A program made the translations under genes and the position numbers. The notes under the pieces were generated by a model, which saw only the letters and a list, made by a program, of their open reading frames with translations, made no database searches and was not told the DNA's origin. This document shows, piece by piece, positions 8,880-15,974 of a stretch of DNA of 64,000 bases. Within the stretch, counting starts at the first letter, position 1; each line of letters opens with the position of its first letter. Source of the DNA: Xanthomonas vesicatoria ATCC 35937 (GTDB lineage Bacteria > Pseudomonadota > Gammaproteobacteria > Xanthomonadales > Xanthomonadaceae). The DNA is taken from contig NZ_CP018725.1 in NCBI RefSeq assembly GCF_001908725.1, positions 2,976,001 to 3,040,000 of the forward strand, written 5' to 3'.

Positions 8880-9299
8880 CTTGTGCTGGTAACTGACGCC
8901 GGATTCTGAACGCCATGGCTTCGCGCGGTGTTGGCGATGGGCTGGGATTGGGTCGGGCGCCTGTGTGGGCGCACGCGGGTCAAACCGCAAGACGTGCCCG
9001 ATGATTCAGCGCAATGGATCGATAGCCGACGCCTGCATGCGCTGGCGTCCAACCGTGCACACGAATTGCCACCGATGCAGGCCAATCGCAGCAATCCACT
9101 CGATTGCCGTCTGGTGCTCTATGCCAAGACACGCCAGGGACGTCAGAAACGCAACCGACGCTCACCCGCCAGGGTCTCGCGTGCCTCATCGAGTCTGAAA
9201 GCAGCAGCGCGTGAGCGCGAGCCATGGCTGATCGTTGCCTCCCCACAGCTGCAAGCATCCAGCGCAAAGCTGTACGCACGACGGATGCAGATCGAGTAA
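8880..9299 (+). pseudogene. IS4-family transposase remnant
   Basis: Read in one frame, the stretch gives VLVTDAGF, a TGA at 8907-8909, then TPWLRAVLAMGWDWVGRL, later LHALASNRAHELPP and REREPWLIVASP, and finally LYARRMQIE before TAA at 9297-9299. This is the middle of an IS4-type DDE transposase: DAGF carries the second Asp, and the end is the YREK signature broken after the Glu, where the Lys-bearing helix should follow. The in-frame stop replaces an expected Arg. Neither terminal inverted repeats nor the 5' and 3' thirds remain. The rest of 8668-9770 holds no gene that I can support. Confidence 0.8.
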
Positions 9300-9631
9300 G
9301 AGCCCGACCCCATTCCCGGGCTGCCGACGCTCCAGCTGCAGTCGCCCAAGCACCGTCGGCAGCCAATCGCCCGTGGCGATCCAGCCCAGCCGTCCAGCGC
9401 CGCAGCCGGGGGCCAGGGCCGCTGCAACAGCCTTCAAGCGGCGTGACGCCGCGGCACGCCCAGGCCGCATTCAGTATTTGCCCTGTAGGCCACTGATCCT
9501 GCTCCGCATTCTTAGCCCGCCGATGCGGCCGTCCGAGTCGATGATCGTTTCCGCCGATCGCTATGGCGCCTTCCTGCACCTGTCCGTCGCTCCTATGAAG
9601 GATTAGGCTTTCTTCCATAAAGCACTTAAAA

Positions 9632-9645
9632 AACAAGTACTTGTT
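9632..9645. promoter_or_regulatory. 14-bp perfect palindrome upstream of the accessory operon
   Basis: AACAAGTACTTGTT is fully self-complementary and lies 126 bp before the ATG at 9771, in an AT-rich promoter zone. A TATACT hexamer at 9734-9739 could be the -10 box, though no good -35 is seen. The palindrome is a candidate operator, possibly for the HTH protein encoded second in the operon. Confidence 0.4.
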
Positions 9646-9770
9646 CGTGATTGACGCAGATTTCTAAAAGCTTTGCTGCATTGATCACTTCTGGATCTGG
9701 TCGCACGTGAACTTCCACCTAGGGCAAGATGTGTATACTTTGGCCGCTAAGGTGTTTACTTGGGGGAGAA

Positions 9771-10616
9771 ATGGTCAATCGGGAAGGCGTCTTGCCCACG
9801 GCTCCGCTCTACTTCGTCCTGAGCGGTGTTCGCTTTAAATTGCGCGAGTCACTTCCTGCTTGGATCGGGCCTATTCAAGAGTCTCTGCATGAGGCTGGTT
9901 ACCCACACCTGAGTCGGGTTCGGCAGAGTGCTGGCAACGGCGGCATGGAGTTAGCCATCGATCCGGAAGATTTTGATCCGGCGCACCCTGGCGCGGCCTT
10001 TCTTTTCTCAAGCAATGATCGAACCAGTTCGATTCAGATTCACAAGAGCGGGCTAACAGTCTTCTCAAAATCTTACATGCGCTTCGACCAGTTTGTGAGC
10101 GGCTTGTCGTCTGCTGTCGAGGCAATTCTCTCGAGTTCCAAGTACTTAGAAATCGAGACCATCGGGATCAGGTACCTTGACTTCATCCGTCCTCGAGACG
10201 GAGAGCAGTTATCAGAGTATGTTTCAGGTGGTCTTCTGCCCTTCCAGCCGTCGTGGGAGGGCTGGGATGGGAGAGTTCTGACGGGCGCCCACATGAGCAG
10301 CTATAAAATTGGAGATGATCGGCTAAGTGTTCGGCTCCTGGGCGAGGGAAACCCAGTGGTCCCGCCCGACTTAGCAATGGCATTCCTATCAAGTTTGAAT
10401 CTTGCTGAAGGCCTGAATTCAGATCCAATCCCGATGATTGGAAATGAGCAGGGAACGCTGGATATTGACGCCTTCAGGGATGGTTTTTTACTGCATGCAG
10501 GTGAAGTTAAGCAGGTAGAAGATGAAGTGCGGCGACTACATGACGTAGCTAACAAATTTTTCCGCAAAGTCTGCAGCGATCACGCATTCTCCAGATGGAA
10601 CGAGGAGTCTCAATGA
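9771..10616 (+). CDS. TIGR04255-like protein (first gene of accessory operon)
   Basis: A 281-residue protein without signal peptide or membrane segment. The N-terminus (APLYFVLSGVRFKLRESLPA, HLSRVR) and the central EIETIGIRYLDFIRP match what I know of the TIGR04255 family, whose biochemical role is unknown. I use the ATG at 9771 behind GGGGGAG; an upstream in-frame start at 9729 has no site. Codon use is clearly less GC-rich than the flanking chromosome, so transfer is likely. It overlaps the next gene by ATGA, so the two are translationally coupled. Confidence 0.7.
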   Translation: MVNREGVLPTAPLYFVLSGVRFKLRESLPAWIGPIQESLHEAGYPHLSRVRQSAGNGGMELAIDPEDFDPAHPGAAFLFSSNDRTSSIQIHKSGLTVFSKSYMRFDQFVSGLSSAVEAILSSSKYLEIETIGIRYLDFIRPRDGEQLSEYVSGGLLPFQPSWEGWDGRVLTGAHMSSYKIGDDRLSVRLLGEGNPVVPPDLAMAFLSSLNLAEGLNSDPIPMIGNEQGTLDIDAFRDGFLLHAGEVKQVEDEVRRLHDVANKFFRKVCSDHAFSRWNEESQ

Positions 10617-11299
10617 GTCAGGCATCGCGAGTCATGTACTACAGTAACAACAATCAGCGCGGCGGCAGGTTTTTCATCCCAGCGAATGATCCTGCGAAGA
10701 ATAAGAGCACGGGAGGTGTGATCGGCTTCAGTTGTGCGGCATTGCTCGGAGTGGCATTCGCGGGCGGCGTTTCAGCGGGCCAAGCAGCGCCTACGAGTCC
10801 CATCGTGCAAACTGACATCAAGGCAACTCCTGTCCTGTCGAAGTCCAGGCGGGAGGCGGGGGCGAATAGTGATACCGACAGCGCTCCACCGAGCCAGTGG
10901 GCGCAAGATATCGAGTGGGTGAAAGCTCAAGCGGACGTCAGCGTGTCGGCGCTTGCTAGCCTCTTTGATGTGACTAGGAAGACCTTTTACGGCTGGATGA
11001 ATGGAGAGGTTTCACCGCGTCCTCATCGTGTTATCCGTGTCTCGGCGTTACGAGCGGCCTTGGCCTCACTGCCAACCAGAGAAGAGCGGAATGCTGTATT
11101 TGGTCTATTGGACCGAAGAGTCGGAGCGGGCACGACGATCAGGGAGATGCTCGCATCGAAAGAGGAAGATGCCAATGTATTGGACCAGCTGACGGATGCA
11201 CTTCAGGAACTTGATCCGCAGATTAAGAAGGCAGCAGAGCGAGCCAAAAGGACTGGAACCAAGTCCAGAGCCTTTGAGGTCAACTTCCCTGTCGCCTAG
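10613..11299 (+). CDS. Membrane-tethered helix-turn-helix protein (second gene of accessory operon)
   Basis: A 228-residue protein. The start ATG overlaps the stop of the previous gene and has GAGGAG upstream. Residues 1-33 are polar, 34-56 form one hydrophobic Gly/Ala-rich segment (probable membrane span), and 60-95 are a flexible linker. Residues 108-132 form a helix-turn-helix (SVSALASLFDVTRKTFYGWM), followed by a helical, charged C-terminus. The topology suggests a DNA-binding domain held at the membrane, or a cleavable one. It is a plausible regulator or effector of its own operon. I know no named family for the whole protein. Confidence 0.7.
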   Translation: MSQASRVMYYSNNNQRGGRFFIPANDPAKNKSTGGVIGFSCAALLGVAFAGGVSAGQAAPTSPIVQTDIKATPVLSKSRREAGANSDTDSAPPSQWAQDIEWVKAQADVSVSALASLFDVTRKTFYGWMNGEVSPRPHRVIRVSALRAALASLPTREERNAVFGLLDRRVGAGTTIREMLASKEEDANVLDQLTDALQELDPQIKKAAERAKRTGTKSRAFEVNFPVA

Positions 11300-12176
11300 C
11301 GAAGGCTTCGACGTTGCAAAAATCGTTTGCAACGACTGGTGGCAGGGCTCCGTTCTCCAACTTCCTGAGAGCAATGACGACCCTCACTTTGGAGGTCATT
11401 CGTGCTGGCTGCTGGCCAGTCAAACATGCAACGCGCACAATCCCGATATTAACCGTGTGCCTGCAGTCGAGTTCATTCGCGCCCATACGTTGGCAAGTGG
11501 AAAATTCGCCGACAAGCTGAGTGAGGGTTCAAGTCCTCGAGTACATCACGCGCAGGCCACGAACGCTGAAGGTGGCAGGCTTGATCTAGAGCTGAGAATT
11601 GAGGAAAGGATTTGGGTGCCCCGTGCTCGCTTGATGGAGCTCGCTCCGTCGGCTTACCGCCTTGAGGACTCTGAGGCGGATGCTACCCGTCGTGACAAGG
11701 AAGCGTTTGCGGCCTGGCTGTCGCGAAGCTATGTGCGAGTGGAGTTGCCCAATGAGTTTGTTGAACTGTTCGGTAGCACGAAGCTGAAGGAATTCTTCTC
11801 AGGCGTTGCTAAGAAGTACTCGGAACAGATTCAGGGTATCTACTTAGACTTGCGTCCTCGTTCCGACGATTCCGATGCCCAGTACTCCCCTACACAAGTC
11901 GCGAAGTTCGTGGGTCCGTATCAACTGCGAGTGACTATCGTCGTTCAGGATCCAGCCGCAGTTGAGGCGGTGGAAACCGAGCTCAAGGCGCTTGTCGATA
12001 AGCGGATTCCGGCCGCTGGCGGGAAAGTTTCACGTCTCAAGGCCAGCGCCGAAAAGGGCATCGACCTGATAACCGATGTCGTAACAATTGACGGTTGGAC
12101 GGCTCGAGACTTGATGGGCAACATTCGTTTCACCGACTGGGATCATCTGTCCGGAACAGACGAAAGCGATCCGTAA
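11196..12176 (+). CDS. Unknown protein (third gene of accessory operon)
   Basis: The open frame gives up to 326 residues from an ATG at 11196 that lies 104 bp inside the previous gene. The first 36 residues are basic and Pro/Ser rich, and the folded part seems to begin at GFDVAKIVCNDWW. A TTG at 11274 is another possible start. The segment HSCWLLASQTCNAHNPDINR followed by a VEFI strand recalls the SQxCD-type motif of some uncharacterised defence-associated proteins, a weak recollection only. The C-terminal half is mixed alpha/beta and ends in an acidic tail. No membrane span or known catalytic motif is seen. Confidence 0.65.
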   Translation: MHFRNLIRRLRRQQSEPKGLEPSPEPLRSTSLSPSEGFDVAKIVCNDWWQGSVLQLPESNDDPHFGGHSCWLLASQTCNAHNPDINRVPAVEFIRAHTLASGKFADKLSEGSSPRVHHAQATNAEGGRLDLELRIEERIWVPRARLMELAPSAYRLEDSEADATRRDKEAFAAWLSRSYVRVELPNEFVELFGSTKLKEFFSGVAKKYSEQIQGIYLDLRPRSDDSDAQYSPTQVAKFVGPYQLRVTIVVQDPAAVEAVETELKALVDKRIPAAGGKVSRLKASAEKGIDLITDVVTIDGWTARDLMGNIRFTDWDHLSGTDESDP

Positions 12177-12256
12177 GTCGAATGCTTGCCTCGCGGCGCT
12201 GTCGGTGAATCTGTAATTCAGCGCAAACGCATAAACGGGATCAGGTTCTTAGGTAC

Positions 12257-12703
12257 TTACCCACCCTGACACCGCTGCCATCCACCCGCAGCAGCCGACA
12301 TCTGCTCCCATCCATTGCGCAGCCGCTTCATCGCCTGCCCGCCCACGCATGCGTAGCCCAGCTGCTTGGCCTCTGCCGTGCCCAGGCCCGGCAGCGCGAT
12401 GATGGAATCCGATGGAGCGGGACGCCCCTGGCTGCGTGCCTCGTTGCGCAGCATCATGTTCTCGATGCCCTGGCAATAACGCACCATGCCCGGATGCGGG
12501 TGTGCGCGGTATTGCTCGCAATTGAAGGGCGTGGTGTCGCGTGCCATCGCGTTGTACGGCTGCCGCGTTGGCGGGATGTACTTGCTGTTCGCCTTGCCTG
12601 TGGCTGAGCGCATGCTTTGTGCGTAGACGCCTGGTCCGCACGCAAGCATGCACAGCGTTGTCAGTGCCAGCGCGACGCGGCGCGCGATGATGATCCTGTC
12701 CAT
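12257..12703 (-). CDS. Secreted hypothetical protein
   Basis: A 148-residue protein with a signal peptide (hydrophobic VALALTTLCMLACGPGVYAQ, cleavage probably after VYA; the internal LAC could alternatively be a lipobox). The mature part has three cysteines and conserved-looking helices (FNCEQYRAHPHPGMVRYCQG). The function is unknown. It faces the accessory operon tail to tail and marks the return of normal high-GC chromosomal codon use. Confidence 0.6.
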   Translation of the reverse strand: MDRIIIARRVALALTTLCMLACGPGVYAQSMRSATGKANSKYIPPTRQPYNAMARDTTPFNCEQYRAHPHPGMVRYCQGIENMMLRNEARSQGRPAPSDSIIALPGLGTAEAKQLGYACVGGQAMKRLRNGWEQMSAAAGGWQRCQGG

Positions 12704-12946
12704 GGTGTTCCCCTTGTATGCAGCGATCCTAAAACATGCGCCACGTACGCAGGTGCTTCAGTCCGCTTGGTGCCCAGGGCCTGTCTCTGGCGACTATCGC
12801 CACTACGACACAAAGAAGCCCGCGACGACAGCTAGGCCATCGCAACACTGTGCCCGGCATCTAGCGCCACGCTTGTGCCGACTGCAATGTCACTTGTCGG
12901 GTAGGGAGCTGCGCCAACTCGCGTGGTGCTCGCCGCCTGCCTCACA

Positions 12947-14152
12947 TCACGCCGAGGGTGCGGGTCGCCTGCGCCACAACGGCATCAGCGCGACCAACCC
13001 AAGCACTGGGCCAGGCAGCAGCACCCACGCGATATGCAGCCCCAGCGCGTCCACATACCGCGTGGTCACGCCGATCGCCACCACGGTGATCGCAAAGCCA
13101 ATGGCGTTCTGCATCGACAGCGCACTGCCCACGATGGCAGGCGGGCACGCACGTGCCGCCAATGCAGAAAACTGCGGGGAGTCCGCCACCACGCTGGCGC
13201 CCCACACCAGCATCACCGCCAGTGCCGCATAGCCCGATTGCGCGCCAACCCACGGAAACGCAACGCAACACAGTGCCGACAGCAGCAACGCCACCGCGGC
13301 CACGCGCGCGCTACCGATGCGCGCACTCACCTGCCCGCCCAGCACGCAGCCCACGGCCCCTGCGGCAATCACCGCAAACGCCAACGTGGCCGTGCTCACC
13401 CCAAGCGCCTGCGCCAGGCCGGCACGCGTGATCAGCAGCGGCGTCAGCGTCCACATTGCATAGAGCTCCCACATGTGGCCGAAGTAGCCAAACGTGGCCG
13501 CGCGAAAGTCCTTCAACGAAAACGCCTGCAAGACCGCCCCGAACGCCAGCTTGCCGCCTGCCCGTGCCGGTGCGGCCGCGCCTTGCCCCAGGCGCAGGAT
13601 CATCACCGCGGCAATCATTGCCAGGAGCGATGCCACCACCATCGGCGTCTGCCACGGCAACGCGCCACCCACCGCCTTGATGCCCTGCGGCAACGCCGTG
13701 CCCAGCGTCAACATGCCGACCAGCCACGCCAGCGCCTTGCCCGCATGCTGCGGCGCCCACTGCACCACCAGCTTCATCCCGATCGGGTAAATGCCGGACA
13801 GGCACAGCCCTACCGCAAAGCGCCACACCACCCCCGTCGCGACATCGTTGGCAACTAGCGCAAAGCCCAGATTGCACGCCGCCCCAGCCACCGCGCAGCT
13901 GGCAAAGATGCGGCTGGCCGCAAGCCGGTCGGCCAACCCGCTCAGCGCAAAACTCAACGTGCCCAGAATGAAACCCAGCTGCGTGGCCATGGTCAGCCAC
14001 CCGATGGCCGCTGCACCCACGCTCCATTGCCGCATCAAATCGTCGGCCGCACTATTGGCCGAAAACCATAACGAGGTGCCCAGCAACTGCGCCACGATAA
14101 TCACCACCAGCGCAGTGCTGGGTCGCATGGGTGCTGGCACGGCGTGCGTCAT
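12947..14152 (-). CDS. MFS transporter
   Basis: A 401-residue integral membrane protein with about 12 hydrophobic spans. MFS markers include WFSANSAADDL at the end of helix 1, GLADRL in the 2-3 loop, YPIGMKLVVQW and a long central loop after about residue 190. I use the ATG at 14152 (MTHAVPAP); the frame is open 30 codons upstream without family sequence. It is probably a proton-driven exporter or importer of a small solute, and the substrate is not deducible. The 243 bp between it and the gene at 12257 hold no gene. Confidence 0.88.
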   Translation of the reverse strand: MTHAVPAPMRPSTALVVIIVAQLLGTSLWFSANSAADDLMRQWSVGAAAIGWLTMATQLGFILGTLSFALSGLADRLAASRIFASCAVAGAACNLGFALVANDVATGVVWRFAVGLCLSGIYPIGMKLVVQWAPQHAGKALAWLVGMLTLGTALPQGIKAVGGALPWQTPMVVASLLAMIAAVMILRLGQGAAAPARAGGKLAFGAVLQAFSLKDFRAATFGYFGHMWELYAMWTLTPLLITRAGLAQALGVSTATLAFAVIAAGAVGCVLGGQVSARIGSARVAAVALLLSALCCVAFPWVGAQSGYAALAVMLVWGASVVADSPQFSALAARACPPAIVGSALSMQNAIGFAITVVAIGVTTRYVDALGLHIAWVLLPGPVLGLVALMPLWRRRPAPSA

Positions 14153-15299
14153 CGGATGAGCCTTGCGGGTGCGCGTCGCGGGGGGTAATAGCGGACGCCG
14201 GGCTGAAGGTGCGTAATGCCTGATGTCGGCGGCTCGCAGCACGGCACCAGGCCCGGCCAGGCACCGCTATGCATGGGCGATGAGCTTACTGCAGATGCCC
14301 GCCACGCGGCTCTCGCTTGCGCGTCAACGACGTCTGCCCGGCCAGACGACGCGACAGCACTCTCAACAGCGGGCCGGCGATGGCTGCGAATGTTGGAAGC
14401 GCCGAATGCCCGGATCGCCACCACGCCTTCCGCGCGCGACCTGCAGACGCCTCCGACTGCAATAGAAGGCGCCCTGTGCCAAGTGATGAGCATCTATGCG
14501 ACGCGTCTGATGGACATTCGTTTGTATCTGCTTCCATCAGGAATCGGGTTCCGTGCGCAAGACGCTTCGCTGCAAACCGCCAGACCCCGTCTCAGCCTCG
14601 TTGTCCCCCATGGTTTCAGATCATCAAACAACGCTGGAAAACATCGTAGATCTGTGTCGCACGAGAGCTTCCATCTGATGGGATACCTGTCAGGCGATGA
14701 ACGGGCCGCCGATGAGCGCTCTGCGTATGGGATGGGGGTGTGTTCCCAGCTCATTGGGCGTAGTGCGGTCGGACACCATGGCGGGTGGTGTGATCGAGAC
14801 GCAGAACCATGCAATGGTTCAATCTTCTGCAGATGCTCTCACTGTGCGACGCGAAATTCTGCCTTACCTGTCTGGAGGAGGGGTTCGCAGGGAGACCTCC
14901 GGCGGTATAGCGATGCCAAGACTGCAGAACTCTTTTTTCTCGGTTGAATCGCTGAGTAAGTCTCATGCAGCGATAACGTCTGCCGCGCTCAAGGGCGACT
15001 GACTGCGAAGGTGTTTGCTGCATGGGAAACCAATGGCACGTGATTGATTCCACTTCACGCACAGCGAACTACACACAACAACGCCCCGAATGGTCGGGGC
15101 GTTGTTGTGTGTGCTGCGTTGAGGCACACGCGCTTAAGTCGCTTGCTGCAAGCCATCAGGACGTTGCTGCGCCTACCCCTGCACCTCGGCACCCTCTGCT
15201 CCATCAGCAGCTGCAGGGTGAGGTCAGTGGACGGGTGACGTGCTTTAGATGCCTGCAGTACGCTACATGGATGCAGGCAGTGCGATCCAATCGATGCGC
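14153..15299. other. 1.1-kb region without a supportable gene
   Basis: Open frames exist on both strands (for example 14216-14947), but none has recognisable family sequence, a good ribosome site or the codon bias of the neighbours, and some overlap each other on opposite strands. The local base composition is less GC-rich after about 14470. The only clear element is the long hairpin at 15071-15112. The stretch may be decayed foreign DNA. Confidence 0.5.
15071..15112. terminator. Long bidirectional terminator-like hairpin
   Basis: A 19-bp uninterrupted stem (ACACACAACAACGCCCCGA with its complement) closes a 4-nt loop ATGG. The GC-rich core is followed on either strand by a T/G-rich arm, so it could stop transcription in both directions. 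It lies 190 bp downstream of the csbD-like gene (minus strand) and has no close upstream gene on the plus strand. Confidence 0.6.
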
Positions 15300-15479
15300 T
15301 TACTTGGCCGCGTCGCGCACCTTGTCAGCCACTTCACCGGCCTTGGTCTGAACCTTACCCACGTTCTTTTCGGCGGCGCCTTCCAGCTCGGTGCTCTTGT
15401 CGCCCGTGACACGGCCGACGGCTTCCTTGACCGAGCCCTTGACCTGCTTGGCGGTACCTTCGATACGGTTCTTATCCAT
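15300..15479 (-). CDS. CsbD family stress protein
   Basis: A 59-residue hydrophilic protein. It begins MDKNRIEGTAKQVKGSVKEA and continues with VTGDKSTELEGAAEKNVGKV and an amphipathic KAGEVADKVRDAA tail, the complete CsbD pattern. These proteins are abundant in general-stress or stationary-phase cells, and their biochemical role is unknown. Lys, Glu, Gly and Ala dominate and there is no Cys or Trp. The gene is monocistronic, divergent from the histidine kinase gene 495 bp away; that gap holds no other gene I can support. Confidence 0.93.
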   Translation of the reverse strand: MDKNRIEGTAKQVKGSVKEAVGRVTGDKSTELEGAAEKNVGKVQTKAGEVADKVRDAAK

Positions 15480-15974
15480 GGGACGTTTCTCGTAGTTTGG
15501 GGAACCCAGTCAGTCTGTGCGTGGCAATGTGAGCATGATGTGCGCTTGCGCTTGGCCGGCCCACTTGTGGCGCCGACCCGACCCGATCATCCGGTGTGAG
15601 CGCTTACGAGGCAGGCACACAATGGTAAACCGTGGCCTGCAACAGGGCGCCATGCGCGATCCGGCGCTGTCGACAAGGAGCAGGACGTGAGCAAAGTAAG
15701 GCAACCCGTCCGACGATGGATGCCGGGACGCGCTCGACACCGGGCCAGCTAGGGATGGCACGGTGTCTTTGTTTGTGACGTCGGGGCGGGTGTGGGTGCC
15801 GCCAGGCCTGGACAGCCGCACCCCGTCGTCGCCCGAGCCGCAGGCAACCACGCTGCTTGCGCCACTCCAGCCCCCGCTGTCCCCTTGCGGACGACGCCGT
15901 ACGGGCCCTGCACATAGCGCGCGGGAGCGCATGCCACAATGTGCCCACTTTCGACCAGGCACGGCCGCCACCAC

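Noticed and set aside
11525..11536. GGGTTCAAGTCC, identical to a tRNA T-loop core
   Set aside because: No acceptor, D or anticodon arms can be built around it, and the T stem does not pair; it lies inside the third islet gene.
14216..14947. 243-codon plus-strand frame in the gene-free region
   Set aside because: No recognisable sequence, no ribosome site, and competing frames on the other strand.
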